Made by a program: the position numbers and the translations under genes | Shown: positions 11,601 through 22,438 of the stretch, one piece after another | Layout: each line of letters opens with the position of its first letter | Numbering within the stretch: the first letter of the stretch is position 1 | The notes under the pieces: generated by a model | Seen by the model: only the letters and a program-made list of their open reading frames with translations | What the model was told of the DNA's origin: nothing | Databases searched by the model: none | Source of the DNA: Drosophila pseudoobscura | Taxonomy: Eukaryota; Arthropoda; Insecta; Diptera; Drosophilidae | DNA length: 64,000 bases | Reading direction: 5' to 3' | NCBI RefSeq assembly: GCF_009870125.1 | Contig: NC_046683.1 | Location: forward strand, 23,712,129 to 23,776,128

Positions 11601-12305
11601 GACTTCTTGTTATAGCGATTTTCGAGCCTCTCCCATGCGTCCTGGTAATTGGCATCCGATACGGGAATATGTTTTATCAGAGACAACGCTTCACCGTCCA
11701 GATAGGATTTCAAATAATGAAACTTTTGGCACTTGGACAGACTACTCTTCTTGTCGACTGAGCCTAAGAACAAGTCACTAAACTGACACCAATCCTCGTA
11801 TCTGCCCGAAAACGTCGGAATGCGTATTTTCTCGAACTGCAGCTCTGTGGTTCCCGATGAGTCCCAAATCCTCTCCAGAAGTTGAGTTTGTCCCTCAAAC
11901 AAGCGTTCCACAGTGTTCGATAGCAGTAGATTTGAGTTGTCGTGCTTATTATCGTGACTGCTCCGGTCACGTATGTCTTCAGTGAAAATACTATGCGCAC
12001 TAAAGAACCTTTTCTCATATTCGGGGATGTCCAAATCCGGATCCACGTATTCATCTTCATCATTATATTGGACCAGCTCTTCAGACAGCTCCATAAAGCG
12101 GTTGAAAGTTGCAACAAGTCGGTCCAGCTTGTGCTCTAATGTTTGCACAGAAGTACATGACTGTACAAACTCTTGAGCCTCCGCAGCCACGCGAGTTAAT
12201 TGGGATTTGCAGGCACCACGTTGCTGAATTATACGATGCATACGAAATATTCATGGCAAACAGCGGTTAACGGTATCACTCAAAATGTATATAAATAAAT
12301 TGCTA
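8694..12305 (-). pseudogene. BEL/Pao gag-pol interior lacking reverse transcriptase
   Basis: Gag (12241-11372) carries the retroelement gag domain typical of BEL (IRIPTFSGRYEDWCQFSDLF, YLKSYLDGEALSLI). A zinc knuckle follows (CVYCHEQHSLYVC, near 11200) and another around 11050. The aspartic protease (10925-10104) shows the DTGS active site (LLDTGSTITMV) and the LADPTF...IDVILGAD block. From about 10090 the reading passes straight to the beginning of RNase H (LHGFADSSSHAYAAVIY), then to the integrase zinc domain (9777-9307, with ILRVGGRI and HPILLPKESP) and the integrase tail (9163-8720, SLTPAHFLTGQP, WLLGRITEVHPG). The RT catalytic region is absent and there are several frameshifts. It is a deletion derivative that could at most move in trans. 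Confidence 0.88.
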
Positions 12306-12823
12306 TGGTTATGAATTAGTGGACTGTATAATCGTTTCTATCTTGAGCTTATTTAGTTTTATTGATTATTTAATATTGGTGGTTATAGTACAATTATATT
12401 ACAAGAACAGCGGGGGGTTCGATTCTGCGGCGGTACAAAGTATGCGTGCGGGCGGCTTCGTCTAGAAGTTTCTACTGCGGTACAAAGTATGCGTGCAGGC
12501 GGCTTCGTCTAGAAGTTTCTACTGACTCAACTCCGCGAAAAGAAGTCGAGCAAAAGGGAATTGGAAGATTACGCGATACGACTCGACGCGACGGTCTCAA
12601 TGCAAAACAACGGAACGCATCGCTGTGTGCGTGTGCAGCTGCGGGTCTGGCCATGCGTGTGAGAACATTACAGCTACATATGTTCTGGACACGAGCAAAC
12701 AACAACACAGCTATGCGCGTAAAAATAGTCACTTAAGCGGTGTAATACAATCATGAGCGTGTAAATAGGTCAATCACAATATACATGAACATTGAATTAA
12801 AAAACTACGAGGGTCATTTCTCA
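12306..12823 (-). repeat. BEL/Pao 5' LTR
   Basis: This is the partner of 8180-8693, with the same TG/CA ends and the same internal 48-bp duplication. It differs by a handful of substitutions and a 4-bp difference near 12675 (tacatatgttc against tatgttc). Similar LTRs imply a fairly recent insertion. Confidence 0.9.
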
Positions 12824-12987
12824 ATAGTAAGTGATATTAGTTTAAAATTTACTCATCGATAGTACTATAAGAAACACCAATGTACTCGATACAGTATCGA
12901 AGTATCGATATGCCAACACACATTCATGGAAATACGACGATCAAGAAGAAAGCGCATATAATAAAAACGTGTTATTAAAAGTTTACA
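12824..12987 (+). repeat. Gypsy 5' LTR, truncated (3' portion only)
   Basis: The end (agtatcgatatgccaacac...ttattaaaagtttaca) matches 22352-22438, which defines it as the LTR end with a terminal CA at 12987. The upstream part was removed or separated by the BEL element ending at 12823. Confidence 0.8.
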
Positions 12988-13025
12988 TATCAGGTGTGGG
13001 GTTTGCCCAAAAAAAAAACTCTGTG

Positions 13026-14345
13026 ATGAACTATGCAGACATAAGAGCGAAAACCAAAAGTGAACTTAGCGACATACTGCGTAGGCAAAACGTATATTTT
13101 GATCAAGATGCCAACATACACCAATTACATACAGCAGTGAAAAAAATCATAGAAGACACGTATGAGCTAGGAAATACGGCGCCAAGCGCAGACGAGACTA
13201 TGCAGGCAGACATTTTTTTCTGCCCCGGTTGAGCGCGAGATAGAGAGAGACAACCGTAGTGCACAACACACAGTAGAGGCGGCGCCAGAAGAATATGATG
13301 AAAATGTGGAGATGGCTCGAGAAGCATTCATGCCGCGACAAAACAACGCTTGTTCGAAATTGACCATACGATCAGATAAATACGAAGAAGAATCGCGCCG
13401 TTTGCAGCTGATCTCAAATTATTGAAAACGGAGAAAGAGGCTATGGAGTTGGAAAAGCCGAGAGATTGTATCGACTTGACTCACATTGAGGCGTTGAGGC
13501 GTTGATGCGTCCATTTTCTGGAGATGACGACCAGGCTGTAACGAGTTGGATAAGTAACTTTGAGGACATTATGAATTTCCTTTTTGTATCCGAGTCCAAA
13601 TGCTGGATACTGGCGAATCGGTTGCTAGGCGGATCGGCGAAGGCGTACATCGACCATGTGGCGCCACTGACTTGGCAGTTGATGCGAGCAGAATTGCTCA
13701 ACGTCTTTGTGCAGAAAGTGACAGCGTGGGACATTGGAAAGCGACTGGAGGCACGAAAAATTGCAAATAATGAAAGAGCATTGCAATATTTCGTCGCAAT
13801 GTGCGGCATAGCGTCGCAAGCAGACATGGCCACGAGCGATGTGGTCAAATTTATCGTAGAGAGACTGCAGGACAAGACGGGCATGGCAGCATCCATGCTA
13901 TATTGCAGCACACTTAACGAGTTGCGTGACAAGATGGTAACCTATGATAAGGTCAGAAGAGCTCCTAGAATCGTAGGAATTCGTAGCGAAGGTATGACAA
14001 AGGGGAAAATAAATGTGAGTATGGCAGTAGGCCAGTAGCCAAAGAGACCGGATGTGGCATGTTTCAACTGTTGGAGCACCAGCCACCAATATTCGCAGTG
14101 CCCGAAACGAAAGATGCAGTTCAAGATGAATAGTGACCAGGAGAGAAAAACAACGACAATTTAGCGGCTGTCCAGTTAATCACCTTATGACTCCCGTTTG
14201 GTGAACAAAGAGGCGTCAGGATTTTTAGTCTCTTTGATACCGAAGTCGGCTATAGTTGAAGCCTATAATGAAGTCAGGAAATATTTTGGACTTGGAGGAC
14301 AACGAATTCCCATATGGGGAAAATTTAAGTGCCATATTGAATTTT
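13026..14345 (+). pseudogene. Ty3/gypsy gag and start of protease, broken
   Basis: The ATG at 13026 starts MNYADIRAKTKSEL, which runs to a stop at 13232. Homology resumes at about 13502-14038 with a retrotransposon gag core (PFSGDDDQAVTSWISNFED, ALQYFVAMCGIA). A CCHC zinc knuckle (CFNCWSTSHQYSQC) lies near 14056-14100 in another frame. Protease-like sequence follows to 14345, where the CR1-type insertion interrupts it. The reading frame lines up again at 18544. Structural protein remnant only. Confidence 0.8.
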
Positions 14346-14355
14346 GCACAAAGAA
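14346..14355 (+). repeat. Target-site duplication (left) of the CR1-type insertion
   Basis: gcacaaagaa here is repeated exactly at 18534-18543. Removing the segment between them together with one copy leaves the gypsy reading frame continuous. Confidence 0.85.
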
Positions 14356-14475
14356 ATATATCATTTTATTTCTTTATTTATTTATTTATTATTCGCCAAC
14401 GGAATCAAAAAGTCCTTAACTGGCTAGGCTAAATTATTTCTATCTTAACAAATAACAAAAAATAACATTAATAAA

Positions 14476-17200
14476 TTAATTATGTAGCAGGAAGAAATCC
14501 ACAAACAGCCGTCTGACGGCTCCCTTCCCCTGGCAAAAGTCAAAGCGTATCCCAGCTGGGCAGCGCATTGGTCCGGGGAGATCAACTGCAAAGGGTGCAT
14601 GGGTCCTGAGGATAATCCTACTAAGTAGGTCAGGGCAATCGATATTACCCACTAAAAGGTCAAAAATAAATATTTGAGCCGCAATGGTCCTACGATCCTC
14701 GAGAGAGGAGAGAGGCAACATCTACACTCATAGAACGGCATCGGAATAGAAAATGGAAGAGGCTGGAGTGCAAATTTCAGAAACTTTCTTTGGAGTCGTT
14801 CGATGCGCGAAATTTGGACGACCCCGGTGGGTTTCCAGACCATGGAAGCGTACTCAAGGAGCGAGCGCACTAGGAATGCGTACAGACTGAGCCTTGTATA
14901 TGGGTCCTTGAATTGGGATGAATTGCGCTTAACAAAGCCGAACATTGCATAGGCTTTTGGCAATATTAAATTCATATGCCCTGCAAACAGAAATCTAGAG
15001 TCAAATAAGACCCCCAGGTCAAGTATCTCCGTCTGCTTTAAGAGAGGATGGCCAGCACATTAAAGACACGCTTGCGAAAAGACACAAAGTAACATTTACT
15101 AATGTTGAGTGGGAGCGAATTAAGTCTGAACCAACGAGCAACTCTATCCAGGTCGCGCTGCAGAAGGATACTATCGCCTAAGGTTTTGACAGATCGGAAG
15201 ATTTTAAGATCATCAGCATAAAGCAGATGCTCAGAAGCTTGAATGCTGAGACATATGTCGTTAATAAAAATTAAGAACAGAAGTGGACCAAGTGCACTTC
15301 CCTGTGGAAGGCCGGAAGTAGTCAAGAATGGGTCCGAAGGCTTTCCATTTATCAATACGACAGACTCTCGCCGTTCAAGATACGACCTAAACCAACTGAG
15401 CAGGCAGTAATGAATCCCCAACCGATGCAGCTTGGCTATTAAAGCACAGTGGGAGACTTTGTCAAAGGCTTTAGCAAAGTCAGTATACACAACGTCGACT
15501 TGAGAGTGCATTTCAAAGACACGAGTGCAGAAATTACTGAAAGCAATGAGATTAGTGGTTGTGAATCTACCCGGCATAAAACCATGCTGATTTGGGCGAT
15601 TTCATGAGGAAGGTGATTTTTCTGGCAATGATTCGCTCTAGAAGTTTTGAAACATTGCTGAGTTTGGCAATTGTTCTATAATTGGAAATGAGATTTTTGG
15701 TACCTCTCTTAAAAATTGGCGTTATCGTGGCAGCTTTCCACTTACCAATAAACTGACCCGTTAACAGCGAATTTGTGAATAGAATTTTGAGAGGTTCACA
15801 GAACGCTACAACACAGCTGCGAAGCAGGAAGGCAGAAATGCCATCACAGTCGGGTTTATTAGAATTATCGAATTCATCAATTGCCACCAAAATTTCCTCT
15901 TCCGATACTTCGAGTGTACCAATATTGACCACCGAGGGTATAGAGTTTAGGACTTCGAAACTGTGCCAATCTGCGTATGGCTCAAAATTTGAGCTAAAGA
16001 AAGAAGCAAAAAGGTGTGCTATACCATTATCCGTATTAGCGCTCAAGCTGCCCAGGTTCATAACGGAAGGAAGAGAGCTCGTTGACCTTTTGGACTTTAT
16101 AAAATGCCAAAATGCTAAAAAGACCTGGGATTGACTTTAAGTTCCCTCTCAACGTCGGCAATATATTGGTTATACAAAAATTTGCCTAAAAAAGCAAACT
16201 CCCTCTTATGTTGCACATACCTTGCCCAATCTACAGGGTCGCGGGTCTTACCAAATCGTTTAAAGTACTTATTACGAAGATTCTTATATTTCATAAGACC
16301 CTTCGTATACCACGGCAGTCTATAGGAGCCATGCACCCTTTTGGAAGCATTGCTACCAATAATACGACGGACCGTATGCAGGAAAACATTATAGGACGTG
16401 TCTACACTAGGATGCGAAGGAAAACAGAAGCCCAATTAACATTTAACATATTATCCCTAATAGCATTCAGGCTTACACTAGAAAAGAAGCATTCATAAAA
16501 TGGTTCCGCCCAGGGCGAATAAAAATGGAAATTGACTAAGTATTCCAACGGCATATGATGCATGTCGCATTCCGCGATAGGGAGTTCGCAACATGTAACA
16601 TGGCAATCTATATCCGAACTAACAAAAATTAAGTCTAGAATCTTATTTAGCCTATTAAAAACATTATTTACTTGGGATAAGCCCATACGAAAACAGTCAT
16701 CTAGGAAAAGAATCTCGTTCGACATGTACATTACTAGGTATCATAGCCGACGACTGCGGATCGCCGGACCATACCAACGAACCCAAATTGAAGTCGCCAT
16801 CAACGCGTAGGTGCTGACGGTCTCGCAGATTACTATAAATGTTAGCAATGTTCTGTGTGTTCGCCTTGTATATTTCATAGCTGCTATTTGGCGGAATGTA
16901 GGATGCGCTAATAAATAGTGTCTCCAACTGGCCAGCCACCGCCACACCAATCTGATCCAGAACAGAGTCTCCATCCAGGAGACAAATCCGATCGCAGCGG
17001 CCACAATGACGTTTTGGCACAATCTCTGTCCTTACGAAAAACCAGGAAAAGGCTAGGATCGAAGTATTCGTTGTCGAAAAAGTTAGAATTGGGCCAGGTT
17101 TCAAACAAAATGACAATGTCGAAGTCACACGTAGAGGTAGCCACGATGACAGCCTGAGCCTTGGTGCGCATGCCCGCTATATTTTGAAAAAAAAATTCGT
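14476..17200 (-). pseudogene. CR1-type ORF2 (endonuclease-RT), fragmented
   Basis: The endonuclease starts near 17185 with FFFQNIAGMRTKAQ, followed by DIVILFETW, ending in the 16731-16402 piece. RT occupies 16061-15038 over two frames: KRGTKNLISNYRTIAKLS, DVVYTDFAKAFDKVSH, SGLPQGSALGPLLFLIFIND and HLLYADDLKIF (YADD). A C-terminal piece with SLLEYASMVWKP lies at 14975-14652. There are at least six frame changes. The motifs are colinear with the intact CR1-type ORF2 at 41361-44198 but divergent, so it is an older, related family. Confidence 0.85.
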
Positions 17201-17730
17201 ATAGACTTGGCACCAAACATCGGCACGGTCTCCGAAAAAGTGGCGGTGCCGTCCTGTTATTGGCCACGGAAGATGGGTCCAGACGAGGGTCAGCCATATC
17301 CAACTGACTCCAAGAAGCGAGGCCCATGCCTAGAGCCTGCCTAAGCGTTGAAATCCGAATCAGTAGCACACCATCCTTGTCCATAAAAGAGGGGAGGGAA
17401 ACAGCCGGGAGGGCCAATCTATGTGACGATGCTGAAGAGAGTGTTGAAGAGATTGTTCCACATAAGAGCGCACGACGGGCTGCTGACTCTTCTATGACGT
17501 TAGAAGCGCACGTAGTCGGGAGAGAGCGCCAGCAAGAGCATCGTCATCTGATCCATCAGCAGCCGAGCGAATATCGCACAAAGCGCAGATCGAAAAGTCA
17601 AAGTTTTGTTGTTGTGTCGAAGAGGATTGCCAAAAATGAAACAACGGGCTGTTGCTCATAGCAAAAAGGCGAAAAAGTGCAAGTAGAATATGTTGCGGAG
17701 AAGCGGCGATCATAAAATCAGAGGCGCCGC

Positions 17731-18533
17731 TCACCGGGGGTTTTTTGAAATGGATGGAACTGGAGCTTTCTGAGTCGGCGTGGACGTCCGCAATGGTACA
17801 GCTGCACACAGATTAACTGCCGTCAAATCAGCTTCCGGCCTCTGTCTATGCACAAAGCGGAAAACCCTTACCGATACTGGCCAGAATCTATCATCAAAGG
17901 CCAAGGGGAATAGAGGTTCAGAGACCCCAAGTTTGAAATTTACGAACTTCAACGCAGATAAATCAGCATCTCGCTTGACCAATTTCACGCAAGAAATTTC
18001 CGCCTCCGGCACCTTGAGCTTATCAGCAACGAATTTCACCAACGCCTCTGGACCCATTGCGGTAGAAAATTTACCAATATACAGGTATTTACTGCTCTGC
18101 ATCACACTCAGCTGTTCGCAGCTCGGAGCTGCGATTCTTCCTCTCCTTCCTTCTGACTGTGACGAAGCCCGAAGACCTCCAGATCGGGTAGGGGAGCAGC
18201 AGCTGTTCCCAAGTCAATGACCTCAGTCGAGGTTGCGGCCACTAACCGTGGAGACATTAAGTCGGTCGCCGGCTTTGGCCTATTGCAATCTTTTTTTGGA
18301 GCAATCGGCTTCACATGCTCATGAGAATTGATCGAAAGAGTCTGAAAATCAGACTTCGAACTCCGATAAAGGTTTTCAAGCTTCAGAACCTTGTCGTTAA
18401 GCTCATCTATTTTCGAATGCGAGTCATTCGCAACCACACAGTTATCACACTGCCATAACAAATTAGGCAGATTTGTTAAAAGTTTAACTGCGTCTGCGTG
18501 CAAATCGATGCACGTCAAGTGAAACTCTCGGCG
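17731..18533 (-). pseudogene. CR1-type ORF1 (PHD-like and RRM-like), 5'-truncated
   Basis: The part at 18533-18108 begins inside a PHD-type zinc finger (CRREFHLTCIDL...WQCDNC) and ends in a low-complexity region. After a stop, 18105-17731 encodes an RRM-like fold (YLYIGKFSTAMGPEALVKFV, VRVFRFVHRQRP). Near its end the zero frame contains A_AAA_AAC (17746-17740), three codons before the TGA, and the -1 frame stays open to 17492. The ORF1 architecture matches that of the intact copies at 40357 and 61051. Confidence 0.75.
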
Positions 18534-18543
18534 GCACAAAGAA
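18534..18543 (+). repeat. Target-site duplication (right) of the CR1-type insertion
   Basis: An exact gcacaaagaa copy that pairs with 14346-14355. Confidence 0.85.
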
Positions 18544-21500
18544 GAACAGCAGACAGATTTTCTTAAACATCGTAGATGATAACATGTTGCCTTTGCCGGT
18601 ATTGCAAGGACGCGATGCCCTTAAAGTTATTTAAGTAAAATTAGTTCATAAGAAAAATATCAATGCGAAGCAACACACCATTAAGTTCATTAAAGCAAAA
18701 AGCTATTAGTTTAACCTGCGCGTCTTTATTCACCAAACGTAAAAATAATATTAACATAAGACTATATGATAAGTTAGATGGTAATCAATCAGACAGAAGC
18801 GAGGTAATCAAACGTTCTAATCCATTTAAAAATCAGATACAAGAAAACTCAAGGAATGACGAAATGGCCAGCGAAAATATGAATCAAGACGAGGAATTCA
18901 GTAACTTTTGTGCATCGGTAGAGATTGATGAAGAGGAACATATTAACGTAGGTTTCGAATTTGGTGCCACTCTGGCAGAAAAGTGTAGGGAAATTATTAA
19001 GACATACTATTTACACAAAGAATTTGACTTTATAGCACAACCAAAGTATGAGATGCAGATTCGTGTAACAGAAACAACACCATTTCATTGTACTATCCTA
19101 CCATGAGAGAGAGAAAGTAGCTGAAATAGTAGATGATCTGTTCGAAAAGAAAGTAATCGGTCATAGTGAGTCTCCTTAAGCTTTCCCGTTGGTCCTAGTA
19201 AAAAAAAATCAGGAGAACTTCGAATGTGTGTCGATTACCACGGCCTGAACAAACGAATTGTGAAAGATAATTTCCCATTGCCCCTTATTGAGGACTGTCT
19301 TGAGTTTTTAGAAAACAAGCGCTATTTTTCGATTATAGTTTTTCATCAAATAGGCGTAGAAGAAAAATCAGTTCCGTATACATCGTTTGTGACACCGCAG
19401 GGGCAGTATGAGTAGTTTGAGAATGCCCTTTGGGTTAAAAAATGGATCCGCTATTTTTCAGAGATTTATTTCGGAGCTCTTGAGAAACTTTATTAGGAAC
19501 AAAATCATTGTAGTGTACATGGATGATATATTAGTAGCGACTAAAACAGTTGAAGAACACATGTATATATATTAAAAAGAATATGCATTCGGTTTAGCGA
19601 GAAAAATTTAGAGATAAATCTAAAAGAGTGTAGGTTTGTCAATCGACAGATCGAGTTCCTGTGGTATAAAGCTAATCAAAACGGAATAGTTCCTAGTGAT
19701 TCCCATATTTAGGCCTTGAAAAAATACCCAATCCCTCAAAATGTAAAAGCACTGCACTCATGCTTGGGATTCTTTTCGTATTTTCGACGTTTTATGTTGT
19801 CATTTGCGACGACGGCTAAGCAGTTGGTGCAGTTGTTAAAAGAAGGTGGTCCGTTTCCCAAGAATAGAGAATAGGTGAAGACTTTTGAAACTCTTAAGAA
19901 TGCGTTGGCAAATCCAACGGTATTAGCCATTTTTAGCCCAAATACTGTGTCCTTTTTATTCCGGCAAAACAACAGAAACAGAATCACGTTATCATAGCTT
20001 CGAACTAGAGACATTGGCTATAATTTATGCATTGAGGCGTTTTAGCGCATATTAGTAGCATAGGTCCTTCAAAATAATCACGGATTGTAATTCGTTAGTA
20101 CAGACGTTAACCAGAAAGTCAATTAGTCCTAAGATAGCACGGTGGTCCCTAGAGTTAGAGAACTATGATTACTCCATTATGCACTAAACTGGGGTCAGCA
20201 TGGCACACGTTGATGCGCTAAGCAGACAAGATCAAGTGACGAATATGGTAGGGGATGGTTATAGAGTCAAAGATGGTTTAGAAAAGTCCAATTTGGAAAA
20301 AGATGAGAGTAGAAAGCAATATACAAGGAATAGCGTAATTAGAGACAGAACTCGGTTAGTGAGCATAAAGGTACCGTAGAGAACCCTGTGATTAAGTGTA
20401 GAGAATTAAATATCAGTAGCGAGCATAGTAGTACCGTAGAGAACCAGGTGATTGAGTGTAGAGAATTAAATATCAGTAGAGAGCGTACTAGTACCGTACA
20501 GAACCCTGCGATTGAGTGTGAAGAATCAAGTGCAGTAGGAAGTAGATTGGGAAATAGGTGGAAATCTGATGATAGAGAGAACCTTGGTAGTGATTGTAGA
20601 GATAACATAGAGAATAGTGAATATAGGGAAGAGATTTTAGCCAATGTAGAGGAAGCGTTAACGATGTGGTGGGGGGGAGTAAAGTACATTAGTAGTAAGA
20701 ATTCAGATAAAGAGAACAAATGTGTTGAGGATACAGTAGAGAAAGACAAGTTAGAGTTTCAGGAGGAAAGATTACTAAAATCATTGATAGTTGGGGTAGA
20801 AGGTGCAATGCCAGAAGATGTTGATTTGATATTAAAAACAGAACAGATGCGAGATAAGGAAGTAGTTAGGACTCGAAAAATGCTAGGGGATGGAATTGAA
20901 GTAGATTTTGAAATGGTAGATGGTATTGTTTACAAGAGGAGTTGTGAAAACAAACTATGTCTCTATGTACCAATGTGTATGGAAGAGCAGTTGATAAGGC
21001 AGTCACACGAAAAACTAGGACATCTCGCCGTAGAGCAGTGCGTGAGATACCTTTTGAGGACCTACTGGTTTCCGTCAATGAGAAGTAAAGTGCCAAGGTT
21101 CATCAGAAACTGTCCACCGTGTATACTACACTCGATGTCTAAAACAATCCATAACAGAACGCTCCATAGTATCCCAAAGTCTTGTGTTCCTTTTCATACT
21201 CTACATATTGATCATTTGGGTCCGTTGCCGAGTATTAGATCTAATTGAAAACACCTCCTTGTGGTAATAGATGCATTCACTAAGTTTGTCAAATTGTTCC
21301 CGGTTAATAGTACCAGCACGCGGGAAGCGAAGGATTCCTTAAGTAAATATTTTATTTCTATAGTCGCCCTACTAGGATAATATCGGATCGTGAGACCGTT
21401 AGAGTTCTCTAGTTTTTTGCAGGAAAGAGGGATAGAGCACATTAATGTAGCTACAGGTGCACCGCCGGCGAATGGCCAAGTAGAGCGGGTGCATCGTGCT

Positions 21501-21558
21501 CTTACTCCTATGTTAGGAAAACTATCAGAGCCCCTTGAGCAAGCCGATTGGTATAGGT
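18544..21558 (+). pseudogene. Ty3/gypsy pol: protease end, RT, RNase H, integrase (broken)
   Basis: The protease end reads DDNMLPLPVLQGRDALKLF (about 18570). RT begins near 19060, continues with MCVDYHGLNKRIVKDNFPLP (19224) and YFSI, then lacks the block carrying the first catalytic Asp. The YMDD box is at 19516-19527. RNase H sequence is degenerate (19700-20200). Integrase has the H-H/C-C zinc module (HEKLGHLAVEQC...CPPC, about 21008-21122), the first catalytic Asp in HIDHLGPLPS, and ANGQVERVHR with the catalytic Glu near 21470. Stops and frameshifts are frequent. The integrase is cut at 21558. Confidence 0.85.
20371..20530 (+). repeat. 60-bp in-frame tandem repeat in gypsy pol spacer
   Basis: Units beginning gtaccgtagagaacc start at 20371, 20431 and 20491. 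The period is exactly 60 bp, so each copy adds 20 residues (STVENQVIECRELNISRER type) between RNase H and integrase. The third copy is partial and more diverged. Confidence 0.85.
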
Positions 21559-22351
21559 TGTAACGAACCCAAAAGGGTTCGCTACAACGCCTCTCCCAAC
21601 GCCCAATAAAACATAAAACCTGCTACTAAATTGCAGCACCTCGCCCAACGTAAATTGAACGCATGCATTAATTACTACACGAACACCCCCCTCCACACAT
21701 AGCCACCGACTGACACGCGCCGTCTTCATAACGCTGACCAAACACACCAGGTCACGCGGACTTCCCCCACTCCAGACCAAGCAACCGGCCAGGCGCAGTC
21801 TTCCGGGTTCATCGACTACAAAACGATGACGCCGCGGAAGCCCACGACAAGCACCCAACGGCAAACCCGCCAGCTCGCCAAAAACACGAAGAGACAGAAC
21901 CAGGTCAACCCACGATCGCCAGAACGGCGAAGTGCACCCCGACGTGGAAGTGCACTTTTGAACCCGCTGACACAGCGCCCATTGGCGTATAAATAGCACG
22001 CCGACTGAAACCAGAAAGCAACTTACGCAGAGACCCCGTCCGGAGTACAGACGCGGTACCCGGAACTCACGAGAAGACATCGGCGACGAAGTAAAAATAA
22101 GTGCATTTAAACTACTAATACGTACAATAAAGTGTCAAATTATCGAAGTAAAAACACCCGATTGCGTAAGTTCACTCGAATTAGACGAGGCTCCGACTCC
22201 ACCTCGCCCCACGTCCGCGTGCACCATTCGATACACAACGCTAGCAACGCCCGCCCAAGCCTCGATCCATCTGCTCTACGATAAGCCACCCCCGACGTCT
22301 CCCTTGAAGTTCCATCCATCTCTACAAATTTCTTGTGGATTGTCCTTGACA
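21559..22351 (+). repeat. Probable solo LTR of an unidentified retrotransposon
   Basis: A 793-bp GC-richer block starts TGTAACGAACCC (with a small hairpin cgaaccc/gggttcg) and ends TTGACA. It holds a TATA box tataaatag at 21988-21996, transcription-start-like sequence about 30 bp further, and aataaa at 22126-22131, which is the normal LTR order of promoter then poly(A) signal. It replaces the end of the gypsy integrase. No target duplication is seen, so there may have been a deletion alongside. The minus-strand ORF across it looks spurious. Confidence 0.6.
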
Positions 22352-22438
22352 AGTATCGATATGCCAACACACATTCATTGGAATACGACGATCAAGAAGG
22401 AAGAGAATATAATAAAAACGTGTTATTAAAAGTTTACA
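22352..22438 (+). repeat. Gypsy 3' LTR end fragment
   Basis: Matches 12898-12987, ending aaaagtttaca. It marks the right end of the gypsy copy. Confidence 0.8.

Larger units (their letters stand above)
8180..12823 (-). mobile_element. BEL/Pao LTR retrotransposon with internal deletion
   Basis: Two LTRs of 514 and 518 bp flank a minus-strand gag-protease-(deleted)-integrase interior. The interior lacks the reverse transcriptase and most of RNase H, so the copy is non-autonomous. No matching 5-bp target duplication is seen (gttag on the left, atagt on the right), so one flank has probably been rearranged. The right side abuts the truncated gypsy 5' LTR. Confidence 0.9.
14356..18533 (-). mobile_element. 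CR1-type non-LTR retrotransposon inserted in gypsy
   Basis: A ~4.2-kb minus-strand element bounded by a perfect 10-bp target duplication. Its 3' end (left) carries an (AATA)n-type tail (14370-14392), and its 5' end is inside ORF1, so it is slightly 5'-truncated. Order: PHD-like ORF1, endonuclease, reverse transcriptase, C-terminal region. All frames are broken repeatedly. Confidence 0.88.
12824..22438 (+). mobile_element. Ty3/gypsy LTR retrotransposon, split by nested insertions
   Basis: On the plus strand: a truncated 5' LTR, gag, protease, RT, RNase H, integrase, and a short 3' LTR end. It is interrupted at 14346 by a CR1-type element and at 21559 by a probable LTR of another family. No envelope-like ORF is seen, because the region after integrase is missing. 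It carries many stops and frameshifts and is inactive. Confidence 0.85.

Noticed and set aside
21508..22080. 190-codon minus-strand ORF
   Set aside because: It lies across a block with LTR signals in the plus direction (TATA box, poly(A) signal). The translation has no recognisable features.
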